Assembly: GCF_001598055.1 (NCBI RefSeq)
Contig: NZ_CP014844.1
Location: 2,472,967-2,536,966 of the forward strand
Direction: 5' to 3'
DNA from: Cupriavidus nantongensis
Lineage (GTDB): Bacteria > Pseudomonadota > Gammaproteobacteria > Burkholderiales > Burkholderiaceae
Length of the DNA stretch: 64,000 bases
This document shows, one piece after another, positions 1 through 8,049 of the stretch. Each line of letters begins with the position of its first letter. Position 1 is the stretch's first letter. The position numbers and the translations under genes are program-made. Below the pieces are notes generated by a model. It searched no databases. It was given only the letters and a program-made list of their open reading frames with translations, and was not told where the DNA came from.

Positions 1-398
1 CTCCCCGAATCGACCCTCGCTTCCTCTCAGACGAGTCTGACCTGGAGAGTTTGGTGCGCGGCGTGGAACGCACGTGCGAGATTGTCGACCAGCCGGCGCT
101 CCGGAAGTACATCAAACGAAGGCTCGACATCGATGCTTTCTCCACCGGTGCAGCCCGTAAGGCATGGATACGCTCGCATGCGGAAACCATCTATCACCCG
201 GTTGGCACGTGTCGCATGGGAGTCGACGACAACGCTGTTGTTGACGAGGAGTTGAAAGTGCGCGGGGTTGAGAACTTGAGAGTAATTGATGGATCTGTGA
301 TGCCAACGATCATCAGTGGGAACACGAACCTTCCCATTATGGCCATGGCAGAGAAGGCCGCAGACTTGATACGAAATTCACGCACATCCGCTCGTTGA
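1..398 (+). CDS. GMC-family FAD oxidoreductase, C-terminal part (choline/alcohol dehydrogenase-like)
   Basis: The reading frame is open from base 3 to the stop at 396-398, so the gene begins before the window. The visible 131 residues carry the two C-terminal hallmarks of the GMC oxidoreductase family: HPVGTCRMG, which holds the active-site histidine, and a closing DGSVMP...SGNTNLPIMAMAEKAAD block that contacts FAD. These flavoenzymes oxidise alcohols or choline in the cytoplasm. The substrate cannot be told from this fragment. A small barrel protein follows on the same strand, and nearby genes (AraC regulator, membrane hydroxylase) suggest a catabolic context. Only the missing N-terminus limits the call. 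Confidence 0.88.
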   Translation, partial: PRIDPRFLSDESDLESLVRGVERTCEIVDQPALRKYIKRRLDIDAFSTGAARKAWIRSHAETIYHPVGTCRMGVDDNAVVDEELKVRGVENLRVIDGSVMPTIISGNTNLPIMAMAEKAADLIRNSRTSAR

Positions 399-622
399 AG
401 TTTTCGGAGAACTCTGTTCACTGGCGTTTCGAGCTTGCTCCGTCGCCTTCTTCCCGGTTGTCCCCTTACACGGGGACGAAAGGTTGCAGCATAGATTTCC
501 CAGCATCGAATGGGAACGTCTACGGGCTTGCGTCGTTTGATGGAAGCGTTGGGCCACACCCTTTCTCTCAAGCGCCGAAACCGCCGGAATGCCAAAGCGC
601 GGGTTCCAGCAAAGAGGACCAC

Positions 623-709
623 GTGAACAAGGGACTCGCCAGTCAACACATACCCATCACGGGCGCGTCACAGGGCATCGGCCGCTGGACATTCCCTGTA
701 CTTCAATAA
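623..709 (+). pseudogene. remnant of a short-chain dehydrogenase/reductase 5' end
   Basis: A GTG codon at 623 lies just after a ribosome-binding-like AAAGAGG (611-617). The first 20 or so codons read ...ITGASQGIG, the glycine-rich NAD(P)-binding motif that opens SDR enzymes. After GIG the similarity ends and the frame runs into a stop at 707-709. I read this as the 5' stub of an SDR gene whose remainder was deleted before the next gene at 726. It is too short to be functional. Confidence 0.5.
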
Positions 710-725
710 CCTTAAGGAGATAAGA

Positions 726-1064
726 ATGGTCAAGTTCACCTATCTGGTACTCACGAACGCGGTTCCGGGGCGTGAAGAAGAGTTCAATCGCTGGTATACC
801 GAGCAGCACCTTCCAGACGTGTTGCGCGTACCGGGCGTGGTGAGCGCACAGCGCTTCAGTCGCACGGAGCAGCAGCGAAAAGCGGGGCCTCATCCGTGGC
901 AGTACCTGGCACTCTATAACTGCGAGGCCGCTGACCCGCAGGTCGTCACAGATGGGATCCAGGCTCGCGTCAACACAGCGGAGATGCAAATGAGTGACAC
1001 GGTGGGCGATGTCAAATATGGTTGCTATTTCGAGCCAATCACCGAGGTGATTCGCAGTAAGTAG
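726..1064 (+). CDS. small dimeric alpha/beta-barrel (EthD-like) protein
   Basis: A 112-residue protein with a good ribosome-binding site (AAGGAGA at 714-720) directly before ATG. The start (KFTYLVLTNAVPGREEEFN) and the following RWYTEQHLPDVLRVPGV segment are typical of EthD/dimeric ferredoxin-fold barrel proteins, which pair as dimers and often sit beside dehydrogenases in catabolic clusters. Length fits the family. No catalytic residues can be assigned. It follows the oxidoreductase fragment and SDR stub on the same strand, so it was probably part of a catabolic operon that has since lost genes. The function remains unassigned. Confidence 0.7.
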   Translation: MVKFTYLVLTNAVPGREEEFNRWYTEQHLPDVLRVPGVVSAQRFSRTEQQRKAGPHPWQYLALYNCEAADPQVVTDGIQARVNTAEMQMSDTVGDVKYGCYFEPITEVIRSK

Positions 1065-1294
1065 ACGGCATGGAAGTACCTGCTTTCCCGTCGTCTCAAA
1101 GATGAGTCGGGTAGAAGCTCAACAGCTTCTCCGCCACGTGAGGCGACGGGCCAGGGCGGGTCGCTTACTCCGCCGTAGCGGCGATGGAAGGCCATGCAAC
1201 CCGGTGCGAGAGCTTGGGACTTGGGCCGAGGAGGCCAGCCTAAAACCTTCAGCGCTGCAATCACATGGGCGACTGCGCTGTTGCCCGTAGCGGA

Positions 1295-2293
1295 TCACGC
1301 ATCCATTTCGCGGCGCCAGGCTTGCGGGCTCTGCGATGTCCATCTCCGGAATGCGCGAGTAAATGCACTGTGCTCCGAGTACCCAAGTATCCAGGCCACC
1401 TCAGCGAGCGAAAGCCGTGGATCTTTTAGGTAATTCTCTGCAATCCGGCGTCTCGTGTCGTCACGTAGCTCGCGAAATTTCAGACCCAGTTTGTCGAGTC
1501 GCCGCTGCAACGTGCGGGGGGTCATGTGCATGGAGGAAGCCACTGTTTCAAGGCTCACTTCGCCTTGACGCGCGAGCCCGGCTACCGCTTGCCTGATGGC
1601 ATGTTCCATGTCATCCATCTTCGGCATGGCACCCAGCAGAGCCTGTACCTGAAGCTCCATGATTCGCAGTAGCGCTTCATCAGGTTGACGCAGAGGCGCC
1701 TGCAAAAGGTCGACGGGGAAGCGCAGACTCGTCTCCGGTTGGTCGAACTTCACCGGGCAGCCGAAGTATGCAAGATAAGGGGTGGTGTCTTGAGGTGTTG
1801 CGTTAACAAAGCACACCTCCTCCAGCCTCACATCACCATCTGTCATGGCTCGCGTGAAACGGGTCATCGCAGCCAAGGCCGTTTCGTCAACGAGCGGCCC
1901 CGTTGGTTCCGTCGAACGGGGCCACGTCATCACGACGGACTTACCTTCGGTTCTTAGCTCCGCCGGCGTAACGTTTGCAACCACACGGTCGTACTGTTGC
2001 CAGCGTTGCAAGACAGCCCCGACGTCAGGGCAAGCCCCAAGTGCGTATCCAAGCACGCCGAGATGCGCAGGCGCAATGCGCTGGCCAACGTGCAATCCGA
2101 GGAGCGGATCATTGCAAACCTCGGCGGCACGCTCAAGCAAACGCCGCCAGTGATCGAGCGCGTAGAGTCGCACTTCCTGGCAATTAGGGCTGGATTCCCC
2201 CAGCACATGCACGGCATCCAGCCCTTGGTCCTGCAAGTAGTCGAAAAGCAGGTTCACGTAGGTGCTGGCGTAGTAAGCGGTGGGCGCGGACAT
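1295..2293 (-). CDS. AraC-family transcriptional regulator with arabinose-binding-like N-terminal domain
   Basis: A 332-residue regulator. I start at the ATG at 2293 (MSAPTAYY), because the earlier in-frame ATG at 2347 lies in the divergent promoter region. The N-terminal about 200 residues resemble the Arabinose_bd domain of OruR/VirS-type AraC proteins (LRLYALDHWRRLLERAAE, DPLLGLHVGQRI). The C-terminal 90 residues contain the two helix-turn-helix motifs (LETVASSMHMTPRTLQRRL and LAEVAWILGYSEHSAFTRAF) with the family-typical RAFRRW ending. It is divergent from the membrane hydroxylase gene and probably controls it. The inducer is unknown. Confidence 0.9.
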   Translation of the reverse strand: MSAPTAYYASTYVNLLFDYLQDQGLDAVHVLGESSPNCQEVRLYALDHWRRLLERAAEVCNDPLLGLHVGQRIAPAHLGVLGYALGACPDVGAVLQRWQQYDRVVANVTPAELRTEGKSVVMTWPRSTEPTGPLVDETALAAMTRFTRAMTDGDVRLEEVCFVNATPQDTTPYLAYFGCPVKFDQPETSLRFPVDLLQAPLRQPDEALLRIMELQVQALLGAMPKMDDMEHAIRQAVAGLARQGEVSLETVASSMHMTPRTLQRRLDKLGLKFRELRDDTRRRIAENYLKDPRLSLAEVAWILGYSEHSAFTRAFRRWTSQSPQAWRREMDA

Positions 2294-2405
2294 GGGATGA
2301 CAATGAACAATGTCGCGAAGTGTCAAGAAAGTGTCGAGGACTGTCAATGCGGAGGGTCACCAGTTTGATCAAACTGTCGGCAAGCCAAGCGAACAGGAGT
2401 CTAAA

Positions 2406-3374
2406 TTGCCGTCCGATATGATGAACTGGCTGCATTCCATATTTGGGAAGTCCGTGGATTGGAAGCAGGCGTTCATGCTCAGCATGGTTCCTCTCTTCAT
2501 CATTGCATTCAGTCTCGAGACCCTGATCAATCGAAGGCGTAGAGCCGAATCGACACTGAACTGGAAAGAGGTGTGGGCGAACATCGCATTGGGCACCACT
2601 TACCAGATCATGGAGCCCCTGGGAGTGGCTCTTGTGACAGGATCCATCTATGCGTGGGTATATTCAAAACGTTTGTTTGATATCCCGGTGGACGGTTGGA
2701 CCATTCTCCCAATCATTCTGTCGGTCGAGTTCTGCTACTACTGGTTTCATCGCGCCAGCCATCGAATCCGCTGGTTTTGGGCGGCGCACGTCGTTCATCA
2801 TACCGGCGAGAACATGAACTTCACTACGGCGGCACGACAATCGATGCTCAATGTGGTCGCTGGGAGTTTCATCTTTTTCCTTCCTCCCGTGCTCCTCGGT
2901 GTGCCGCCGGCCGCAGTCGCACTCATCCTGGCCGTGAATCTGTCCTATCAGTATTTCATTCATACCGAACTGATCCGCCGCCTTCCTGGCTGGATTGAGT
3001 ACATCTTCAATACACCGTCCCATCACCGTGCCCATCATGGCCGAAACGACCAATATATCGACAAGAACTACGGTGGCATGTTGATCATTTTCGATCGCAT
3101 GTTTGGCACTTTCGAAGAAGAACGGGAGACGGTGCAATACGGCATCACCCAACAGATTAAGTCCTACAATATCCTGGTGCTGAATCTCCACGAGTTTGTC
3201 GACATGTGGCGTGACGTGATGTCACCGGGGCCCGTGTGGCAGCGACTGCAACACCTGTGGCGGCCGCCGGAATGGGTGCGCCGTGGTCATGAACCCATCC
3301 ACACATGGACGGTGGACAGGAACGAGCCGACCGGCAGTGAGTCGACACCCACTCCGTCAACGTCCGCTACCTGA
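2406..3374 (+). CDS. sterol desaturase / fatty-acid hydroxylase superfamily membrane protein
   Basis: An integral-membrane di-iron hydroxylase-type protein. Three histidine clusters are visible: HRASH, HVVHH, and HHRAHH after NTPS. These ligate the di-iron centre in this superfamily. Hydrophobic segments flank them. Start choice: a TTG at 2406 stands 5 bases after AGGAGT, whereas ATG at 2418 has no close ribosome-binding site and ATG at 2312 lies upstream in the regulatory gap; TTG or 2418 are both possible. The gene is divergent from an AraC regulator and followed by a small membrane protein, suggesting an AraC-controlled pair acting on a lipid-like substrate. The substrate is unknown. Confidence 0.85.
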   Translation: MPSDMMNWLHSIFGKSVDWKQAFMLSMVPLFIIAFSLETLINRRRRAESTLNWKEVWANIALGTTYQIMEPLGVALVTGSIYAWVYSKRLFDIPVDGWTILPIILSVEFCYYWFHRASHRIRWFWAAHVVHHTGENMNFTTAARQSMLNVVAGSFIFFLPPVLLGVPPAAVALILAVNLSYQYFIHTELIRRLPGWIEYIFNTPSHHRAHHGRNDQYIDKNYGGMLIIFDRMFGTFEEERETVQYGITQQIKSYNILVLNLHEFVDMWRDVMSPGPVWQRLQHLWRPPEWVRRGHEPIHTWTVDRNEPTGSESTPTPSTSAT

Positions 3375-3384
3375 GAGCCAACTC

Positions 3385-3792
3385 ATGCATCGCCTCTCTC
3401 AAATATACCTGGCCGTTTCGGCACTGGCTTTCCTGCTAATTGGCTTGCATACGTTTCACGACCCCGCTACGGCAATGGCGGGCCTCGATATGCAACCCCA
3501 TTCGGTGAATGCCTTCAATGAGATCCGTGCCAACTACGGTGGCATGCATCTCGGTATCAGTCTGTTGCTGGCCCTGGGTCTACTCTCGAAGGCGTGGCGA
3601 AAGCCCTCGATGTGGATCAACGTCGTGTTCACCAGCGGCCTGGTGCTCGGGCGGCTGGTCAGCATTTCCGCTGACGGGTGGCCAAATGATCTCGTTCGAA
3701 TGTTGCTTGGAATCGAAGCAGCAGCGGCATTCACCGGCCTAGCGCTGTTGTGCTTCCTCAACAAACATGATGCGCGCTCTTCCATGAGATGA
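3385..3792 (+). CDS. small four-helix membrane protein, DUF4345-like
   Basis: A 135-residue hydrophobic protein beginning MHRLSQIYLAVSALAFLLIG, 10 bases after the stop of the hydroxylase gene, so very likely cotranscribed. It has about four predicted membrane helices and the EIRANYGGMHLGI segment characteristic of DUF4345 proteins. I chose the ATG at 3385 rather than in-frame codons further upstream, which lie inside the previous gene. No biochemical role is known for the family. Its position suggests an accessory role to the hydroxylase. Confidence 0.65.
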   Translation: MHRLSQIYLAVSALAFLLIGLHTFHDPATAMAGLDMQPHSVNAFNEIRANYGGMHLGISLLLALGLLSKAWRKPSMWINVVFTSGLVLGRLVSISADGWPNDLVRMLLGIEAAAAFTGLALLCFLNKHDARSSMR

Positions 3793-4179
3793 GCGCTCAC
3801 TTTGAGCGCCCGCGACGCGTGGACATGAGGTCATCGTTCACCCAGTCCTATCAAGTTAAACTCGCACCGATCAACCTCCACCTGTCCTGATACCGGTCTT
3901 GCGGACAACGCGCGAGATATCCGCGTTGACGGGCTTCACCGCTTTCTAAGCATCCTTTCATCGCGACGGGTCCGACGCAGCGAAGAGAACGCTAGCTCTC
4001 CCGAGAGCAGTCAAGGTGTTGGGGCCTGGCCCCAGTAGAGACTACGGAGGTTGCGTCCAGGACCGTAGTGTTCGGTCTCTTCTGGGGTCTTTCGATGCCG
4101 TGTCTGCAATTGCCACCCTCTGCGAAGTGCTTATTAGCAGGCGCAGATCTTTGCCGGCATCCGGCCGCCATTGTGAGAG
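3793..4179. other. intergenic stretch without a convincing gene
   Basis: About 390 bases with no supportable coding frame. It contains short inverted repeats (GCTCTC/GAGAGC at 3995-4008 and GGGGCC/GGCCCC around 4021-4033) that could be weak hairpins, neither followed by a clear T-run. The words ACCGCTTTcTAAGCA at 3938-3952 recur with one mismatch at 10822-10836, also in a non-coding gap. Confidence 0.4.
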
Positions 4180-4200
4180 TATAATTTCACGATAGTGAAA
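4180..4200 (+). promoter_or_regulatory. -10 box and overlapping palindromic operator of the Xre/HipB-like gene
   Basis: A consensus TATAAT at 4180-4185 is immediately followed and overlapped by the inverted repeat TTTCAC-GATA-GTGAAA (4185-4200), 54 bases before the start of the Xre-family gene at 4254. A dyad placed over the -10 box of a small helix-turn-helix gene is the classic layout for autorepression. No good -35 was found at standard spacing. Confidence 0.6.
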
Positions 4201-4253
4201 CAACACAGAAAACCGCTCTCCACGCTGGTGTTCCTTTTGCAAGAACGACCTCC

Positions 4254-4589
4254 ATGCCACGACCACTACCTGATCCGAAGCCACCGTCGCGTGCGACGAT
4301 TCGCACCATTCACCAACTGGGCGACCGCATTCGAGCAACGCGGGCAGGGAAAAGGATGCCCATTGACCAGGCGGCAAGACATTGCGGGGTCTCGGTCGGC
4401 ATGCTGTCCAAGCTCGAGAACGGCAAGGGCGTCAATCTCGAGCACGCCCTGCGTGCGTTGGACGGACTGGGTTTGGCGATGCTGGTCGTTCCCAGGGCGC
4501 ATGCGCCTTGGCTTGAACAGGCAGCGGCCCATACGGCCAAGATCGGCGAGGACGCGGCCAGGCGACAGCACGCCTGGCTGGAAGAGTAG
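4254..4589 (+). CDS. Xre-family (HipB-like) helix-turn-helix regulator, orphan
   Basis: A 111-residue DNA-binding protein. Residues about 20-80 form a lambda-repressor-type fold: LGDRIRATRAGKRMPIDQAARHCGVSVGMLSKLENGKGVNLEHALRALDGLGL is read as the helix-turn-helix region, with SVGMLSKLENG as the recognition helix. The architecture resembles HipB antitoxin-type regulators, which normally precede a hipA kinase gene. No hipA follows: the next gene is an integrase in the opposite direction. It is therefore either an orphan regulator or the survivor of a truncated toxin-antitoxin pair. The palindrome at 4185-4200 is its likely operator. Confidence 0.78.
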   Translation: MPRPLPDPKPPSRATIRTIHQLGDRIRATRAGKRMPIDQAARHCGVSVGMLSKLENGKGVNLEHALRALDGLGLAMLVVPRAHAPWLEQAAAHTAKIGEDAARRQHAWLEE

Positions 4590-4677
4590 TAGAGGCCTGC
4601 GATCAGGCTGGGCATCAATCTCTGATGCGATCCCAGATCGGTGCGGAAATGCACTTCGCTTGGTGTGCTGACGCGCC

Positions 4678-5904
4678 TTATGCTTTCCTGATCCATCCGA
4701 TGCGGTGCCGCTCCTGCGTGGCCTCGTGCCGCGCATCCTCTTCGCTGTGCAGATAGCCGCTCGTCGTCGACAGCGAGCTGTGCCCAAAGTTGTCGCGCAC
4801 ATAACGCAGGTCGACCTGCTGGTCGGTCATATGCGAGCCGGCGGTGTGGCGCAGCCAGTGGGCCGAGGCGCTGGCCAGCACCGCGGCCTGCGCCCCCCAC
4901 TCGGGCCCGCGCGCCCGCAGGCGCTCCGCGGCCATGCCAAACACCTCTTTCAGGATCAGGTGCAGCGCGCCGCGTGACAGGGGTTTCTCGCCACCCTCTC
5001 TGCCAATCACCGGCAGCACCAGTGGCCGCGTCTCCCCGAACTGCGGGGTAGGCGGCAGGTCGTGGGCGCGACGGTAGCGCGCGAGTTCGGCAATCAGTTC
5101 GTCGGTCGCCGGCACCAGCCGGGTCTTGTTGCCTTTGCCGGTCACCTCGAGCCACCAGCGCTCGATGCCCTGGCCATCGCGCCGGCAGAAGAACGCGCCC
5201 ATGGGGGTCGCCGTCAGCTCGGAGGCGCGCAGGCCGCCCAGATAGAGCACGGTCAGCACCCACCGGCAGCGCGCGGCGTGCCGGCGTTCCCGCGCGGTCT
5301 CGGTCGGCATGGCCGCGACGGTGTCTTTGACCGTTTCCCACAGGTCGTGGCTCAGATAGCGGGTGATGCGCGCTCGGGTGGGGGCGCGCCGGCGGCGGGC
5401 GAGGGCAAGCGGGTTGCCGGCCAGGTAGCCCGCCTCGGTCAGCCAGGCGAACAGCGCGTTCAGGATCACCATCGCGTGGCGCACGCTGGACGGCGACAGC
5501 GGCCCGGCAAACGGGCGCCAGTCGGGGTGGCCGCGTGCAAGCTTCTTGCTGCCGGCCAGCACCCAGCGCGCGGCGGGTTGCGGATCGGCGAGGAAGCGCT
5601 CGTAGGCGAGCAGGTCTTCGTGCGTCAGCGAGGACAAGGGCTTGCCCACCTGGAGCACGGTCCACAGGATCAGCCGCTCCACCTCGCGGCGATAAGTGGT
5701 GAGCGTCGCGGTGCTGTCGGCATAGCGCGCGAGCCAGGCGGTGACGGCGGCCAGGTCGTCGGCCGCGGCGATCCGCGTGGCGCTGGCGGGCGCGCGGTTG
5801 CTGCCGGCCGCGCCGGACAGCGCCGGGGTCAGGCGCAGGCGCTCCAGCGGGGTGGGAAGCGGGGCGGCCAGGCCATCCAAAGGTTTAATCGGGAGCAGTT
5901 CCAT
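4678..5904 (-). CDS. tyrosine-family site-specific recombinase (integrase)
   Basis: A 408-residue tyrosine recombinase starting at the ATG at 5904 (MELLPIKPLDG); an in-frame ATG at 6012 is less likely. It has an N-terminal SAM-like core-binding domain (about residues 45-165) and a catalytic domain with all expected residues: Arg in GGLRASELT, Lys in TGKGNKTRL, HxxR in HWLRHT, His in FGHSS and the nucleophile Tyr in TSGYLH. It catalyses strand exchange at attachment sites. It is divergent from a KfrA-like gene across a 526-base gap with palindromes, an arrangement partly repeated at 47.9-50.4 kb. Confidence 0.92.
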   Translation of the reverse strand: MELLPIKPLDGLAAPLPTPLERLRLTPALSGAAGSNRAPASATRIAAADDLAAVTAWLARYADSTATLTTYRREVERLILWTVLQVGKPLSSLTHEDLLAYERFLADPQPAARWVLAGSKKLARGHPDWRPFAGPLSPSSVRHAMVILNALFAWLTEAGYLAGNPLALARRRRAPTRARITRYLSHDLWETVKDTVAAMPTETARERRHAARCRWVLTVLYLGGLRASELTATPMGAFFCRRDGQGIERWWLEVTGKGNKTRLVPATDELIAELARYRRAHDLPPTPQFGETRPLVLPVIGREGGEKPLSRGALHLILKEVFGMAAERLRARGPEWGAQAAVLASASAHWLRHTAGSHMTDQQVDLRYVRDNFGHSSLSTTSGYLHSEEDARHEATQERHRIGWIRKA

Positions 5905-6327
5905 GGTGTATCGGCCTAAGCGTCGGTTTGCACAAATTTGTTCCCGCTGGTCGCACGCCAGCAAGCCGATTGCAGGGCGATGGTAACAATATTGCGTCGA
6001 GAAACGCTGCAAGAAATTGTTCCCCCAGCCGACACTTGAAGCAATTTTGTACCTTCCCCCAACGCATCGGTCCGTCGTCAGCCTTCACCCCGCCGACGGC
6101 GCGGGGCGATCCGATGGACGGGATTCAGCTGCGCAAAGCGATGACGTTCGCCGTCAGGCGTGCCACGCAAGCTAGCCGAGTCACGCCGCGCCTGCCGCCG
6201 GTGCGTGCGCTCCAGCGCGCCAGCCAGGCGTGCCCATGGGGGTCGGGAACAAAATTCTGCAAAAAGAGGGCACAAATTTATGCATACCGACAGGGGCAGC
6301 GTGGGGAGGCGATTCGAGCCAATATTA

Positions 6328-6351
6328 TAGACATAAGCGTACTTATGTCTA
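6328..6351. promoter_or_regulatory. perfect 10-bp-arm palindrome in the integrase/KfrA divergent gap
   Basis: Arms TAGACATAAG and CTTATGTCTA are perfect reverse complements separated by CGTA. The site lies 80 bases before the KfrA-like start codon. KfrA proteins are known to bind palindromic repeats in their own promoters, so this is a candidate operator. It could equally be the recombinase core site. Confidence 0.6.
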
Positions 6352-6377
6352 AACTTTTACACGAATCTTGTTATCCA

Positions 6378-6394
6378 CTACGTATTACGTAGTA
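6378..6394. promoter_or_regulatory. second palindrome before the KfrA-like gene
   Basis: ACTACGTA and TACGTAGT flank a single T, giving a 17-base dyad about 36 bases upstream of the start codon at 6431. It is close enough to overlap the promoter, and with the palindrome at 6328-6351 suggests paired operators. Confidence 0.5.
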
Positions 6395-6430
6395 ATATTT
6401 AACTCTGAATGTCCAAAAAGGTGCTCGACC

Positions 6431-7462
6431 ATGACGCCAGACGCTGTAGATCCCCTTCGCCTCGAAGCCGAGGTCGAGCAGTTGCGGCACCTTCACGCCG
6501 ACACGCGCACGCTCTACCGCGAGGTGTGCGGGCTGCTGTTCTTTCGCTACGGCATCACGCCCACCACCAACAAGCTCTATCAACTGGTGCGCAAGGGCAG
6601 CATGGGCACGCCGGCCCAGGCGCTGCAGCAGTTCTGGCAAGACCTGCGCGCCCGTTCGCGGGTCACGATTGACCATCCCGATCTCCCCGACAGCCTGAAG
6701 CAGGTGGCTGCCGACGCCGTCCAGACCATCTGGCGCGCCGCCGGCGAAGCCGTCTTGGCCGAACTCGCCGCGACGCGCCAAGACATAGAGGCGCAGGAGC
6801 AAGTCGTCGCGGCCGAGCGGGATGCCGCGCAGATGGCTTTCGCCGACGCTCAAGCCGCGCTCACCGCGCTCGAGCGCGAGCGCGAGGCGTTGCGGGCTGA
6901 ATGCCGCCAGTTGCAGGAGCAGGTGGCGCAGGCGCGCGGCGCCGAAGCAGCCGCATCGACGCACCGGGAGGCCTTGCAGAGCGAACTGCTGGCGGCGCGC
7001 GAGCAGGCGGGCGCCGCGCGCAGTGATTTCCTGGCGGAGCTGGAGCGCATGCGCGAGCAACTCGAAGCGATGGAGGCGCGCGGGGACGCTGCCGTGCGGC
7101 GTGCCCAACTGGAATTGGACCAGGAACGCACGGCGCGGCGCCAGAGTGACCGGGGACTCGATGCGGCGCGGGTGGAGGTGGATCGCTTGCGCGACATGCA
7201 GCGGCAGGAAGCGGTGGCCGCGGCCGAAGCGCTGGGTAGTTGGCAAGCCCAGGCGCAGGCGGCGCAGGTACGTTGCGCGGCGCTGCAGGACGCGCAGGAG
7301 AGCGGACAGCAACAACTGGGTGCCGCCCAGGAGGCCTTGGCAGAAATGACCCGGCGGGCCGAGCGTGCCGAGACTGAACGGGACCTGTCGCGCGAGTTGC
7401 TGGGCAATTGGCGCGACGGCGCCAAGGTGCGATCCGGGGCACGGCGCAAGGCCGCCGCCTAA
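6431..7462 (+). CDS. KfrA-like DNA-binding coiled-coil protein
   Basis: A 343-residue protein; I start at ATG 6431 (MTPDAVDPLRLE), with AAAAAGG about 10 bases upstream. The first 100 or so residues resemble the KfrA_N plasmid DNA-binding domain (LFFRYGITPTTNKLYQLVRKG, then LPDSLKQVAADAVQTIW). Residues from about 110 to 330 are a long, Ala/Glu/Arg/Gln-rich coiled coil. In RK2-type plasmids KfrA is an autorepressor that forms nucleoid-like filaments. Here it faces a recombinase gene, suggesting that it regulates or structures a mobile element. A second protein of this type is at 47959. Confidence 0.8.
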   Translation: MTPDAVDPLRLEAEVEQLRHLHADTRTLYREVCGLLFFRYGITPTTNKLYQLVRKGSMGTPAQALQQFWQDLRARSRVTIDHPDLPDSLKQVAADAVQTIWRAAGEAVLAELAATRQDIEAQEQVVAAERDAAQMAFADAQAALTALEREREALRAECRQLQEQVAQARGAEAAASTHREALQSELLAAREQAGAARSDFLAELERMREQLEAMEARGDAAVRRAQLELDQERTARRQSDRGLDAARVEVDRLRDMQRQEAVAAAEALGSWQAQAQAAQVRCAALQDAQESGQQQLGAAQEALAEMTRRAERAETERDLSRELLGNWRDGAKVRSGARRKAAA

Positions 7463-7481
7463 CCGCTTCGAGCCACCGCCC

Positions 7482-7723
7482 ATGCACGCGCCCCATGAGA
7501 TTGCCCGCGCCGACGCCATTCGCTGGGTGCGTATCAAGATGGCGCAATCGGGCCTGACACTGGCCGATTTATTGGCGGCCGGCTGTTTCGCGCCCACAGC
7601 GGCACGGCCACGCTACCGCAAAATGCCGAGGGGCAAACCTGGGATGGGCGAGGGGAGCGTCCCGACTGGTTTCAGCGGGCCATCAACGCCGGACAGCAGC
7701 CGGAATTCTTTCAGATCGACTGA
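7482..7723 (+). pseudogene. H-NS-like histone-family gene with a single-base frameshift
   Basis: ATG at 7482 opens a frame reading MHAPHEIARADAIRWVRIK...LADLLAAGCF...ARPRYRK, after which the matching continuation is in another frame: NAEGQTWDGRGERPDWFQ, ending at TGA 7721-7723. The second part is the H-NS C-terminal DNA-binding motif (TWxGRGxxPxW). The break lies at CGCAAAATGCC (about 7617-7627); one extra A would restore RYRKNAEGQTW. The intact homologue at 27616-27903 has the same order of segments. It may be a true pseudogene, a sequencing error in an A-run, or slippage-dependent expression. Confidence 0.7.
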
Positions 7724-7748
7724 GGAATCTGCGCCAAACGCCCCTGGC

Positions 7749-8012
7749 TCAATGACGCGGGGCGCGCTTGCGCGGGGGCGTCACGTCTGGCACGCGAAAC
7801 AGTTCCGCGACCGGGACTTCCAGGGCGAGCGCCAGCCGTTCAATGACGTCGATCGACAAATTGCGGGCCGCCCTTTCGACGTGTGCCAGAAACGAACGGT
7901 CCATGTCCGCTTGCCAGGCCAGATCTTCCTGCGTCCATGCATAGGCCGCGCGCAGTCGCCGAATATTCAGGGCGAGCAATTCACGAGCGGAGGGCTGATG
8001 GACACGGGACAT
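7749..8012 (-). CDS. small Xre-family transcriptional regulator
   Basis: An 87-residue helix-turn-helix protein. The core LNIRRLRAAYAWTQEDLAWQ, then DMDRSFLAHVERAARNLSIDVIERLALALEVPVAELF, is a textbook Xre/Cro fold with the recognition helix at DRSFLAHVE. Such small repressors control island gene expression or restriction-modification genes. It is transcribed against the H-NS-like remnant. Upstream of it (8050-8166) lie two direct repeats that could be its operators. Confidence 0.85.
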   Translation of the reverse strand: MSRVHQPSARELLALNIRRLRAAYAWTQEDLAWQADMDRSFLAHVERAARNLSIDVIERLALALEVPVAELFRVPDVTPPRKRAPRH

Positions 8013-8049
8013 GCGTCCATATTGCGGACCGTTCCCTTATCTGTCAGTG

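Noticed and set aside
4310..5665. 451-codon open frame overlapping the integrase on the same strand
   Set aside because: An Arg/Ala/Pro-rich shadow frame of the integrase, with no domain and no ribosome-binding site.
5062..5919. Plus-strand open frame opposite the integrase
   Set aside because: Gly/Ala/Arg-rich translation typical of an antisense frame; no motif.
6371..7597. Long open frame antisense to the KfrA-like gene
   Set aside because: It mirrors the high-GC coiled-coil gene; its protein has no motifs, and the sense frame has clear KfrA-like features.
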